Shown piece after piece: positions 1-8,541 of a stretch of 57,472 nucleotides of DNA. The first letter of the stretch is position 1; every line of letters begins with the position of its first letter. A program made the translations under genes and the position numbers. The notes beneath the pieces are model-generated. The model saw only the letters and a program-made list of their open reading frames with translations, was not told the DNA's origin and searched no databases. Source of the DNA: a virus; IMG/VR virus record IMGVR_UViG_3300044648_000205, positions 1 to 57,472 of that record; one strand, given 5' to 3'.

Positions 1-218
1 AGCGTGCAAGCCGTGCGTAACGCCACCACCGAACAGGTAGACGCCGTCACGCTGACACGTATATCCGGCGGCCGAGCCAGCATGTCCCGCGAAGTTGTCG
101 AGGTCTTCGCTACCGAAGGTGAGGGCCGTAAAGGCGGCGTTCGGGATGGACTGGGCGACGGTCTGCCGCATGTGCAGGTAAGGCGGGTTGGGGGCGCTCC
201 ACCAGTTGGTGCCATTCC
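1..218. repeat. Terminal direct repeat, left copy
   Basis: These 218 bases recur at 57255-57472 with a single difference (G at 91, A at 57345). The difference is synonymous (Phe TTC/TTT) in the tail gene that crosses the join. It is most simply an assembly overlap of a circular or circularly permuted molecule; a true short terminal repeat is less likely because it lies inside a gene. Confidence 0.9.
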
Positions 219-840
219 AGACCTGCAGTAGGCCGTACTGATCGGTTCGCAGGATCGGGTAGCCGTAGTAGGGCGTGCCGAGCGACGTGCGCTCGGTGTC
301 GGTGCCGACCTGCAGCAGGCCGCCCTCTGAGACAGTGCGGCTGATCATGCCCTGCAGCACCGGCGAGGTCGCACCGGCCGACACGACACCACGCGCCACC
401 GGCAGGAAGGACGGCGGCAGGGCAGGGTCGGTGGGGGCGCCCGCGCTGTTGGTCCCCTGGATAACCGCGACAGTGACCTGGTTGAACCCGGACGCATCGT
501 AGAAGTTGTCCCGCACGTAGAAGCCGATGATGTCGTTCCGGTTCAGCGTGGGGCTCGAGCCGGCCAGGGTGACCTGGGTTGCGGTGGGGTTGGCCACCGC
601 GTACTCGCCACCGCCGGACACGAAGCCGTTGGCGACGAGGCCGGCGCACGGGCCGATGGCCACGTCCATGCCGCTGACGACCGCGTACGTGGGCAGCTTC
701 GCCGGCCAGAATCCGGGCTTCGCGGAGATGGTGGACGACGGGAAGGAGCGCAGCGTGGGCGCCGTGTTCAGGTAGACGCGGTCCAGGAGCGCCGAGTAGA
801 CGCCAGCCTGCAGGTAGCCGGGCGGGCTCAGGACAGCCAC
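1..840 (-). CDS. Minor tail protein, 5' part (continues across the circular join)
   Basis: The GTG start at 840 follows a strong GAGGAG site. The frame stays open to base 1 and continues in frame at 57254, ending at 57015, which gives a 359-residue protein when the 218-bp overlap is collapsed. It has no clear enzymatic motif. The N-terminus (AVLSPPGYLQAGVYSALLDR) and the Gly/Thr-rich repetitive body look like a baseplate or fibre protein. It lies directly after the distal-tail-like gene and overlaps the start of the gp37-like tail gene, so a tail-tip role is inferred from position. Confidence 0.75.
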   Translation of the reverse strand, partial: MAVLSPPGYLQAGVYSALLDRVYLNTAPTLRSFPSSTISAKPGFWPAKLPTYAVVSGMDVAIGPCAGLVANGFVSGGGEYAVANPTATQVTLAGSSPTLNRNDIIGFYVRDNFYDASGFNQVTVAVIQGTNSAGAPTDPALPPSFLPVARGVVSAGATSPVLQGMISRTVSEGGLLQVGTDTERTSLGTPYYGYPILRTDQYGLLQVWNGTNWWSAPNPPYLHMRQTVAQSIPNAAFTALTFGSEDLDNFAGHAGSAAGYTCQRDGVYLFGGGVTHGLHA

Positions 841-850
841 GGGGTACTCC

Positions 851-1792
851 TCATGTTGATGTTGACCGCCACTCGAACCGCAGTAGCGCCTCGGGGTAGT
901 AGGCGCCGGACAGTGAGCGCCATCGTATCGTGTTGGCCCCAGGTGCCAGGGGGAATGGGCGCCCGACAAGCCGAATGGAACTCGGCGTGACCGCGCCCGT
1001 GCGCGAGTCGATCGTCACCACCTGGCCCGTCAGCAGGTGCGCGTTGATGGCGAACTCCTGGCCGGTGGTGGCGTTCGTGATGATCGGGTAGTCCACCTCA
1101 CCGGTCACGATGACCACCGGCCAGGTGGACAGGTCGCCCGCGTTGAAGCACTGCATCTCACCACCGATGCCCGACGCGGCACCGTAGGTGTAGTCATAGG
1201 TCTTGTCATAGGTGCGGCCCTGGATCAGGCCCGGGTCGAGCAGGCCCACCTCGTTCGACTCAGGGTCACCGGACTGGTACTTCCACGGCGGGTTCGCGGC
1301 CACCAGCGTGAACTGGATGACGCACGCGACACCACCCAGGGCGTATCCGGGTCGCACGGCGAACCGCAGCTTGCCCTGTGGCCGGGTCACGAGTGCCAGT
1401 CGCCGGGCGGTGCCGTGGTCGTGCTGCTCCCAGATGACCGGCTGACGCGGCCCAGGCAGCCCCTGCGGGCCGAAGATGCGCCGGATGGCCGCCAGGTGCT
1501 GGCGCAGGATCTGTGCCGTGGGCGACACGATGAGCGCTTCGCACTCCAGTTGACGGGGGGCGACCGACTGCGGTCCAGTCAGGCCGCCGTCACGGCCACC
1601 CACCTGATCAATGGGGGTGATGTAGTCGAGCGACTCCCAGCCCTCGGGTTCGGCCACAGCGGTGTATGTGCCGTCCTCGTGCTGGGTGTTCCACCAGTAG
1701 TCCACGCCGCTCTCGGTGAACAGCGGACCCATGCGGTACTGGCCTTCGATGTCCGGGACGGGGAAGGAGGCCACCGGGTTGGGCGCAGTCAT
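851..1792 (-). CDS. Distal tail (Dit)-like / minor tail protein
   Basis: 313 residues. It lies immediately after the tape measure gene (stop at 1797), where distal tail proteins sit in siphoviruses. The sequence has the beta-rich look of Dit-like proteins, with a central GVACVIQFTLVAANPPWKY stretch and a C-terminal segment resembling a carbohydrate-binding module (LAPGANTIRWRS). The ATG at 1792 is chosen; a GTG at 1807 would overlap the tape measure end, and neither start has a good ribosome-binding site. The role comes from gene order and overall style rather than from a diagnostic motif. Confidence 0.7.
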   Translation of the reverse strand: MTAPNPVASFPVPDIEGQYRMGPLFTESGVDYWWNTQHEDGTYTAVAEPEGWESLDYITPIDQVGGRDGGLTGPQSVAPRQLECEALIVSPTAQILRQHLAAIRRIFGPQGLPGPRQPVIWEQHDHGTARRLALVTRPQGKLRFAVRPGYALGGVACVIQFTLVAANPPWKYQSGDPESNEVGLLDPGLIQGRTYDKTYDYTYGAASGIGGEMQCFNAGDLSTWPVVIVTGEVDYPIITNATTGQEFAINAHLLTGQVVTIDSRTGAVTPSSIRLVGRPFPLAPGANTIRWRSLSGAYYPEALLRFEWRSTST

Positions 1793-1796
1793 GGGG

Positions 1797-4406
1797 TCAC
1801 GCCCCACTCACGCCGAAGACGGAGCCGTCGCCGGCCATGCCCCGCTGGGTGGAGCCGGGCGAGACACCAAGCGTGGAGCCTGCGCTGGCCAGGCTGCGGG
1901 CACCGTTGCGGTAGACCTCGCTCGCGAACTGCTGCACGTCGGCTCCCGGCTGCATGATGTTGGTCTGCTGAAGGATGACACCGGCGGCCAGCCCGGCGGC
2001 TGCGCCGGCGGCGGCGACAGGTCCGCCAGGGTTGCCCAGCTGCATGTCGGGAGTCAGGTCGATGCCACCGGCACCGTTGACCACGGCGGCGGCCATGCCC
2101 TCGGCGGCGGCCGTCGCCTTCGGAACCATGTCCTTCAGGCCGAGCACGAGCCCCTCGCCGGACCACACGCCGATCTGACGGAACACCTTCGAGGGGCTGC
2201 CGATGCCCAAGAAGCCCAGGACGGAGTCGACGGCGTCACCGATCAGACCCTTGAACCAGTCAATGACCGCGCCCGCCATGGATGCCAGGCCGTCGATGAG
2301 ACCCCGGATCATGTTCACGCCGGCATTGAAGAGACTCGTGGCCAGGCTGGCGATAGCGTTCAGGATCTTGCCGGGCAGCTCGCCGAAGAATCGGGCAACC
2401 GCTGAGATACCGCTCGATACGGCATTTCCGATACTCGACATGGCGCTAGAAATTGCGTTAAAAATGCCCTGCCAGGCGGACCGAATGGCGTTTCCGATGC
2501 CATTCACAATGCCGGTGATCGTGTTAAAAATTCCGGCCCACACGGTCGAGATTACGCCAGCGACGGCGTTAATGACGACCGTTATAACGCTCAGAATCGC
2601 AGAGAACGCAGCGCCGATAAACGCTACAATCTGCGCCACAACGCTGATGATCAAGTTCAGTGGAGGGATCAGGATATTCAGGATCGTGGTCGCTACGGCG
2701 ATAATCGGCGGCAGCAGCGCAGCGAGCACGCCGGCCACCGCCTGGATGATCGGCATCAGGGCCGTGATCAGGCTAATGAGGGGCGGCAGCAGCGCGGCCA
2801 CCAGCTGGATGAGCGGCGGCACGAGCGGCAGCAGCGCCGCGACCAGCTGCAGGAAGATGGGGATGAGCGGCACGGCGGCGCGCACCAGCTGGGCGACCGC
2901 CACGGCGATCTGCTCGAGCACCGGCTGGATCACCGGTAGGACGGCGGCCAGGCTGTTCTCGAGGACACTGGCCACCTCCTGCAGGACCGGGGCGAGCGCT
3001 TCGAACACGGCGCCGAGCGCGCCGCCCACGATGCCGGCGATCTGCCCGAGGATGGGCAGCAGCGGGGCGGCGGCCTGCAGGAAAGTGGCGACGCCAGCGG
3101 CCAGAGCGGCGATACCGGGAGCAGCGGCCTGGAAGGCCGCGCCGATGCCCTGCACGATGGGCAGCAGGGCCGGGCCGATGGTGCTGGCCAGGTTCGCCAG
3201 GATGGGCGCCAGGGTGGCACCGATGACGCTGGCCACCTCGGCGAACACGGGCATAATCGCGGTGATGATCTCCCGCATGGAGGAGAAGAACCCCACCAGG
3301 GCGTCCTGGCCCTTGGCGCTGGTGGTGAACTCGCGGAACGCGGTAGCGATGTTCTGCAGGTTGACCAGGAATCCACCACCGGCGGTCTGCGCGGCCTGGA
3401 AAATGCCAGCGAACCCGGCACCAAAGTCGGCCAGCGCACTGAACAGCTGCTTGACCGTTTCGATGGCCTGCTTAAAGAAGTCCTGCAGCTTGCCCGAGTC
3501 GGCCGCCTGGCGGATGAACTCACCGAACCGGGTGGATACGGCGGTGATCTGCTCGGCCATGGCGGGCAGGAACGACGAGCCGGTGTTGGTGATATCAAGC
3601 AGGGCGGATAGGGCGGGCTTGAACGCTGGCGCCAGGCTCGCCACGGTGCTCTGCAGGTTGCCGAACAGGCTATCGACGCGACCCACCGTGTCACCCGACT
3701 GAGCGAAGGCCACTGCCTCCTGGGCGGCCCCGTTAAGCGATCCGGCGATGCTCTCGAACATGCGGCTGGCGAGCGGCAGATACGTATCCGCCAGCCCCTG
3801 CACGCTGCCCGACAGGCCCTCGAAGAGGCGCTGCTGTACCCCCAGCTTCATGTCGTTGAAGGCGGGGGCGACCTCCCGCAGGGCGCGCATGAACGCCTGC
3901 GCGTTGGGCGCCAACTTCTCGATGGAGGCGTTGAAGGTCGCGGTGTCTTCGCCGAGCGCGCCCATGGCGTCGGAGACCCCGGACAGACCGATCTTCAGAG
4001 TTGCGGATATGGCTGCGCCAGCGGCCAGGGCGGCAGGGAGCAGACCGGCCACCCCGGCGGCCTGCCCGAGGACGCCGACCAGCCCCACCATGCCGGTGAA
4101 CAAGGCGGACACGCCAGCCAGCGCGACCCCGGCGGCGGTGCCAATCAGCGCCAGGCGCAGCCCGGAAGTGACCATCGAGGCGAAACCACGCGCCGCGCCG
4201 CCCACCACCGACTGCAGCTGACCGAGGACGCGACGCACGTGCTTCGAGGTGTTGTCGGCGTCGTCGCGCACAGCCCGCGTGGGCTCAGCGCTGATGCTGC
4301 GGGTGGCCTCCCGCAGGGCAGCGGTCAGGGTGCCGGTGATCTCGGCGGCGAGCCCACGCGCGTCGGTGCGCAGCCGGATGGCCGCCGTCCCGATCACCTT
4401 CGCCAT
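1797..4406 (-). CDS. Tail tape measure protein
   Basis: 869 residues, the longest tail gene, placed directly after the tail assembly chaperones. It has an Ala-rich coiled-coil N-terminus, then long hydrophobic stretches (residues about 120-160 and 440-700) with repeated LLPLVPPLIQLVAAL-like segments, and an amphipathic C-terminus. By the usual proportion of tape measure length to tail length, a tail of roughly 130 nm is expected (inference). Bases about 2400-2680 are clearly AT-richer than their surroundings, suggesting a recently acquired segment inside the gene. Confidence 0.93.
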   Translation of the reverse strand: MAKVIGTAAIRLRTDARGLAAEITGTLTAALREATRSISAEPTRAVRDDADNTSKHVRRVLGQLQSVVGGAARGFASMVTSGLRLALIGTAAGVALAGVSALFTGMVGLVGVLGQAAGVAGLLPAALAAGAAISATLKIGLSGVSDAMGALGEDTATFNASIEKLAPNAQAFMRALREVAPAFNDMKLGVQQRLFEGLSGSVQGLADTYLPLASRMFESIAGSLNGAAQEAVAFAQSGDTVGRVDSLFGNLQSTVASLAPAFKPALSALLDITNTGSSFLPAMAEQITAVSTRFGEFIRQAADSGKLQDFFKQAIETVKQLFSALADFGAGFAGIFQAAQTAGGGFLVNLQNIATAFREFTTSAKGQDALVGFFSSMREIITAIMPVFAEVASVIGATLAPILANLASTIGPALLPIVQGIGAAFQAAAPGIAALAAGVATFLQAAAPLLPILGQIAGIVGGALGAVFEALAPVLQEVASVLENSLAAVLPVIQPVLEQIAVAVAQLVRAAVPLIPIFLQLVAALLPLVPPLIQLVAALLPPLISLITALMPIIQAVAGVLAALLPPIIAVATTILNILIPPLNLIISVVAQIVAFIGAAFSAILSVITVVINAVAGVISTVWAGIFNTITGIVNGIGNAIRSAWQGIFNAISSAMSSIGNAVSSGISAVARFFGELPGKILNAIASLATSLFNAGVNMIRGLIDGLASMAGAVIDWFKGLIGDAVDSVLGFLGIGSPSKVFRQIGVWSGEGLVLGLKDMVPKATAAAEGMAAAVVNGAGGIDLTPDMQLGNPGGPVAAAGAAAGLAAGVILQQTNIMQPGADVQQFASEVYRNGARSLASAGSTLGVSPGSTQRGMAGDGSVFGVSGA

Positions 4407-4412
4407 GCGCCC

Positions 4413-4817
4413 CTACTTCCGCAACCGTCGCCCCTGGGTGGCCACCCAACGGTCGATCTCCGTCTGGCTGGACGACGCCGGCCCGACCGTGGGCGCCGCG
4501 CCCTGCGCGCCCTTGCCGAGCTTCCCGGCCATCGCCTGATGTTCCGGTCGAAGACCCCACGTCTCGCGGGCCTCTTCCGGTCGCAGGCGGGCGATCTGCC
4601 GGACCATCGTCGCCTGAGCCTTCTCGAGCATCTCGTGCGGCGCGTCGATCCACACCGCGTACACAGCATCAAGCCAGACGCCCAGGTCGGCGGACAAGTC
4701 GAGGCCCGCAAGTGCGAGCTTTCCGCGCACATAGGCGCCAGCGGATGGAGACTCCGTCACCCCGAAGATCAGGACGACGGCGGCGTAGGGCGCCCCGCAG
4801 CCAGACCCACCAACCAC
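4413..4817 (-). CDS. Tail assembly chaperone, frameshifted C-terminal part (GT)
   Basis: This reading frame sits between the first chaperone and the tape measure and overlaps the end of the former in the -1 frame, the arrangement of the lambda G/GT pair. It would be made as a C-terminal extension of the upstream protein by -1 frameshifting inside the overlap (about 4769-4830). No perfect XXXYYYZ heptamer is visible; a GCG-GGG-C stretch near 4790-4800 would let a P-site GGG tRNA re-pair after slipping. A separate GTG start at 4817 is possible but lacks a ribosome-binding site. Confidence 0.75.
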   Translation of the reverse strand: MVGGSGCGAPYAAVVLIFGVTESPSAGAYVRGKLALAGLDLSADLGVWLDAVYAVWIDAPHEMLEKAQATMVRQIARLRPEEARETWGLRPEHQAMAGKLGKGAQGAAPTVGPASSSQTEIDRWVATQGRRLRK

Positions 4818-5359
4818 TCGAAGAGCTTGCCGAGCGCTTCGCCGTCCACCTCGGCGTCGTCGTCTTCCTCCATGAGTGCGCGCCAGCGACGGCGACTCGA
4901 TCCGGCCTCGGGCTTCAGGAACCGCTCGGCCTCGGCGAGCGGGTACAGCTGGCCGTCCGGCCCCCGGAACTTGCGGATGATCTCGCCGTTCTCGTCGCGC
5001 TCGAGCGAGTCATCAAGTTCGTCGGCCTCGAGCGCGGCCAACTCGTCGGCGTCGATCGGGTCCATCTCGTCCAGCTCGGCCTGGCGCTCCGCCGGAAGGG
5101 GAAGCACCTTCGGCTCCCAGTCGCTCGGGGTGCCGTCCTTGTTGTCGAGCATCTTGCCGATCAGCCGCAGCATCCCCGTCAGCGCCCGCTCGGGGTGCTT
5201 CTGGGTAGAGCTGAGCGTGTAGGCCAGGCTCGCCGTGTCGGTGACCGCGCGGGCCTGGAAGCGGTGAACCTCGGGCGCTTCGTTGCGCATCACGGTGAAC
5301 TCGAAGGGGATGCGTTCGATGGGCTTGGAGCGACTTCGGGGGGCGAACGACTTCATCAT
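4769..5359 (-). CDS. Tail assembly chaperone (G)
   Basis: 196 residues, placed between the head-tail joining genes and the tape measure. It begins with a beta-type domain (IPFEFTVMRNEAPEVHRFQA) typical of actinophage chaperones, followed by an acidic stretch (residues about 95-130). An AGGAG site precedes ATGs at 5359 and 5356; the second has the better spacing. It binds the tape measure during tail assembly in characterised phages and is not part of the virion. Confidence 0.85.
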   Translation of the reverse strand: MMKSFAPRSRSKPIERIPFEFTVMRNEAPEVHRFQARAVTDTASLAYTLSSTQKHPERALTGMLRLIGKMLDNKDGTPSDWEPKVLPLPAERQAELDEMDPIDADELAALEADELDDSLERDENGEIIRKFRGPDGQLYPLAEAERFLKPEAGSSRRRWRALMEEDDDAEVDGEALGKLFEWLVGLAAGRPTPPSS

Positions 5360-5386
5360 GATCTCCTGTGGTCCGATCGGGATGGG

Positions 5387-5803
5387 TTACTTCGATGCGT
5401 AGGGCAGTGCTCGGGTGAGGAACTCGGTGCCCTGGGTGCCGGGATGCCAGACGGACCGGCGGAACACGACTCGCCCACCGACGACGAACCGCAGGGACTT
5501 GCGGCGGCGAGCGGTGATCCGGTGAGCCGGTGAGCCGTCGTGTTCGATCATGGTGTAGCGCAACCGGTTCTGGCCGGCGAGCACGTCCACGTAGGCGAAG
5601 CTCTTGCGGAAGCCCACCTTCTTCCGGATGGTCGACAGCAGCGTGCCGGTACGCACGCGGACACGCCGGCGTGCCTCCCACTGGACGCGGGTCATGCGCC
5701 GCTCGAGGTCGCGCACGACCGGGCCGTTCGGGTCGGTCACGTACAGGTCCGGCTCCCCGGGGTACAGGGTGACCTTCACCTTCGTGGCATCGAATCGGAA
5801 CAC
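5387..5803 (-). CDS. HK97 gp10-like neck / head-tail joining protein
   Basis: 138 residues, basic, ending in the family pattern HPGTQG-TEFLTRALPY (compare HPGT..--FL--AL in gp10-like proteins), with an RVRTGTLLSTI segment in the middle. The GTG start at 5803 follows a GGAG site. It stands between the likely tail terminator and the chaperones, so a neck or tail-completion role fits. Confidence 0.75.
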   Translation of the reverse strand: MFRFDATKVKVTLYPGEPDLYVTDPNGPVVRDLERRMTRVQWEARRRVRVRTGTLLSTIRKKVGFRKSFAYVDVLAGQNRLRYTMIEHDGSPAHRITARRRKSLRFVVGGRVVFRRSVWHPGTQGTEFLTRALPYASK

Positions 5804-5805
5804 GA

Positions 5806-6336
5806 CTACTCCAGGTGTCCGACCGTGATGGACAGGACCGCTTCGAGTCCGTGGTGGGTGGCGTTCGGCCCGATGGGTTCAACGATGCCGGCTTCGATGC
5901 TGGCCACCCGGTTCAGGCGCTGCTCGGCCTTCGAGACGTAGGTGACGATGGCCTGAGACAGCAGTCCGGCGTCCCGCATGAACAGGCGGCCGGCGGCGTC
6001 CAGCTCGGCGGCGTCGGGCGGGTCGCCCTCCTCGTCGGGCGTCGGAGTGCAGCGCACGAGAGTGACGGCCAGCACCACGTGGCGCACGCTCATGGTGCTG
6101 GCCGGCGAGCCGGTGCGCGGGGAGTTGGCGGCGGCGCTGGTGGCCGGACCCCAGCCGATGCCCTGCAGGGAGACGGTGAGCTGCTCGCAGTCCCACGCGA
6201 ACGAGCGGGGATCGCCGGCCACCACGCACTGCCGCTCGGGAAGCTCCCGGCCAGCAGCCGCGAAATGGTCGGTGACCGCGTCGAGCAGGAACACGGCCTC
6301 GTCGGTGATGGCGAGGCCCTTGCCCAGGCTGGTCAC
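5806..6336 (-). CDS. Probable tail terminator protein
   Basis: 176 residues. The GTG start at 6336 overlaps the stop of the upstream gene (GTGA). The protein matches actinophage tail-terminator style: an N-terminal helix followed by a beta sheet with a VRHVVLAVTLVRCTP strand and a C-terminal GLEAVLSITVGHLE strand. It sits next to the gp10-like gene, the normal place. Family assignment is by pattern and position. Confidence 0.65.
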   Translation of the reverse strand: MTSLGKGLAITDEAVFLLDAVTDHFAAAGRELPERQCVVAGDPRSFAWDCEQLTVSLQGIGWGPATSAAANSPRTGSPASTMSVRHVVLAVTLVRCTPTPDEEGDPPDAAELDAAGRLFMRDAGLLSQAIVTYVSKAEQRLNRVASIEAGIVEPIGPNATHHGLEAVLSITVGHLE

Positions 6337-6920
6337 TTGCTGCCCTTCACCGCGTCCAGGGCGGCCAGGGCGGCATCCATGTCGTCCTCGGTCTCGGACT
6401 GGTCCTCCGTGTCGTCCTTGGCGGCGTCAGCCTCCCGTAGGCGGGCGACCAGCTCGGCCTTCACCCCGGAGTGCGGCAGCTCGCGACCCTTCAGGATCTC
6501 GGTCAGCTCGGCCACGGTGCGGCTCTCGTAGTCATCGGCCGAGTCGGCGGTGACCTCTTCGCCGGCCACGTTCTCGAGGTCCACCGGCTCCCAGCTGGCC
6601 TGAGTGCCGTCCTCGGACACCTGCAGCTGGTGGGCGACGCTGTGCCAGTCGAGGATGATCGGCGCGGCCACATCCGGGTTGGAGGCGCGGTCGGTCAGGT
6701 AGTCCACGAGGATGTCGCGCCGGAACCCCAGGTGATCCAGCTGGACATCCTCGGGCGGGACCTCGTCGTGCTCGCGCTCGCTCCTCGTCATGTGGGTGGC
6801 GCGCAACTCTTCCCACTCCTCGGCGGTCGGCTGCCACGTCGCGTCGGGGGTCTCATCCTGGCTGGCCACGTTGGACGGGTGGAACGGCGAGTCGCCGGGG
6901 GCCTTCGGGTCTACGTGCAT
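6333..6920 (-). CDS. SAP-domain protein in the head-tail module
   Basis: 195 residues, acidic. Residues about 132-164 (YESRTVAELTEILKGRELP followed by SGVKAELVARL) match a SAP motif, a two-helix nucleic-acid-binding fold. The C-terminus is an acidic tail (DDTEDQSETEDD). It lies in the structural operon just downstream of the head-to-tail adaptor, so it may be a minor virion protein or connector with a DNA contact; the role is not established. Confidence 0.7.
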   Translation of the reverse strand: MHVDPKAPGDSPFHPSNVASQDETPDATWQPTAEEWEELRATHMTRSEREHDEVPPEDVQLDHLGFRRDILVDYLTDRASNPDVAAPIILDWHSVAHQLQVSEDGTQASWEPVDLENVAGEEVTADSADDYESRTVAELTEILKGRELPHSGVKAELVARLREADAAKDDTEDQSETEDDMDAALAALDAVKGSK

Positions 6921-6926
6921 CGTTGC

Positions 6927-8537
6927 TCACATCCTGATCGTGGTGGGCAGGTCAGGTGACCATACCCCGGCGGCCTGTGGGGAACGGTCAGGATTGACCG
7001 AGCGCAGCCACATGTCCACCAGGAGCAGGCCAGTACCCCCGTTGTCGAGGAACTCCATGGGATCGATGATCTCCATCGACAGGCCCTGACGGGTGATCGA
7101 CGTGGTGCGCGACGGCAGGCGGCAGCCCTTCAGCTTCCGCCGGTGCTTCAACAGCTCGATGCCCAGTTCCACGGCGGCGTCGCGGCCACCAGCCGGGGGC
7201 GGGGCACCGAAGGTGTAGGTGATCTCGGTGGCGCCGTCGCAGACCTGCCACGGGCGGCCGTCGGTGCGCTCGATCCACCCGGAGGTGAGCAGGCGCCACG
7301 CGGCGAACGGCTCGCCCCCGACCTCGACCGACTCGACGGTGACCACCGGGGAGCGCGGCAGCTTCACGGCGAAGGGGGCGGTCACGTGGTGGCCCGGGTA
7401 GGCGAGGCCAGGGAACAGGCGGCCGTCGATCCGGGTGCCGTAGGACCAACACCGGCAGTTGCGCCAGGAGTCGTGATACGGCCACGTGCCGGTGCCGGGG
7501 GCGGGCGGGGAGGAGCGCAGCGTGGCGACCTCTTCGCATCCGGCCCCGTACCACACGCGACCGGACAGAGCCCACAGCAGTTCGCTGGCGCGCAGCAGCG
7601 CGGCCTCGATCTCGGCGTCGGTAACCGGCGGTACGTGCGCGGCCAGTTCGTCCCGAGTCGCCTGGGGGACATCGCCAAGATCCGCCCATGAAGAGCAGAG
7701 CACATCCGATACGGGTGCCACGGTCGAGCCTCCAGGTCCGGGCGCACCTTCGGCGGTAGCACCCAAGTTCAGCGGGGCCACTTCCCCGGTGGAGGTCGCG
7801 ACCTTGAGGCCGTCAACGGCCGACCCCAGGGTAAGTGCCGATGTCCCCGTGCCGCCGTGAGTTGCGGACCCCGTCGCGCTGGCCCCGAGTGAAAGGCTGG
7901 CCGTGCCGCTGGACAGGGGAGGCCCGCTGTCGGTGCTGGTGGCCGTCGTGCCGGCCGTCAGGTGTAGGCCGTTGCCGGACACGTCGGCCAGGTCGCCACC
8001 GAACATCAGCGGCCAAGCGCCCGCCGATGCGTGGAGCGGAACCGGAGAATCCCACTCCGCCTCGAACTCGGCATCCGTGAGAACAGCCGAGAACAGGCGT
8101 AGGTGTGCGATGTCCAGCGGGTAGGACTCGTCCGGGTCGGCCGGGGATCGCCCCCCTACGGTCAGCATGGTGGGCACAGCGCCGGACGCCGGGCCGGATG
8201 CCTGGCTGATCACCCCGCCCGGGAAGGAGCCGAGCGCCGTGCCGGTGCCGCCGGTGGCGCGCAACCCCACGCGGGACCACTGGCCGGGCACGAGAGTGTG
8301 GCCCGAAGCGATCACCCCGCCCGGCGAGATGTAGGCCAGGGAGGTTCCGGTTGCGGTTGTGCCCAGCGATGCGCTTGTGGATGCTCCCCCGCTGGCGGAC
8401 AGGCGGACCATGGTCCAGAAGTCGTTCGGGTCTACGAGTGGTCGTATCCAGGCGGTCAGGGAGAATCCGACGGCAGGGTCGGGTAGGGCACCGGTCACCG
8501 ATGCCCTGTCGCTCGCGGGATCGAACCGGGCCGACAT
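6927..8537 (-). CDS. LamG-like domain fused to head-to-tail adaptor
   Basis: 536 residues in two parts. Residues 1-200 form a concanavalin/LamG-like beta sandwich (FSLTAWIRPL, WSRVGLRATG, DIAHLRLFSAVLTDAEFEAE, ADVSGNGLHLT). After a low-complexity linker, residues about 276-536 resemble the actinophage head-to-tail adaptor (LCSSWADLGDVP; ASELLWALSGRVWYGAGC; a long ELLKHRRKLKGCRLPSR helix). The adaptor would sit under the portal, with the lectin-like domain perhaps displayed outside. The fusion has no internal start or stop signal. Confidence 0.75.
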   Translation of the reverse strand: MSARFDPASDRASVTGALPDPAVGFSLTAWIRPLVDPNDFWTMVRLSASGGASTSASLGTTATGTSLAYISPGGVIASGHTLVPGQWSRVGLRATGGTGTALGSFPGGVISQASGPASGAVPTMLTVGGRSPADPDESYPLDIAHLRLFSAVLTDAEFEAEWDSPVPLHASAGAWPLMFGGDLADVSGNGLHLTAGTTATSTDSGPPLSSGTASLSLGASATGSATHGGTGTSALTLGSAVDGLKVATSTGEVAPLNLGATAEGAPGPGGSTVAPVSDVLCSSWADLGDVPQATRDELAAHVPPVTDAEIEAALLRASELLWALSGRVWYGAGCEEVATLRSSPPAPGTGTWPYHDSWRNCRCWSYGTRIDGRLFPGLAYPGHHVTAPFAVKLPRSPVVTVESVEVGGEPFAAWRLLTSGWIERTDGRPWQVCDGATEITYTFGAPPPAGGRDAAVELGIELLKHRRKLKGCRLPSRTTSITRQGLSMEIIDPMEFLDNGGTGLLLVDMWLRSVNPDRSPQAAGVWSPDLPTTIRM

Positions 8538-8541
8538 GTGG

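Noticed and set aside
2203-3702. 499-codon plus-strand frame opposite the tape measure
   Set aside because: Shadow of the tape measure codon bias; low-complexity Ser/Arg/Ala content.
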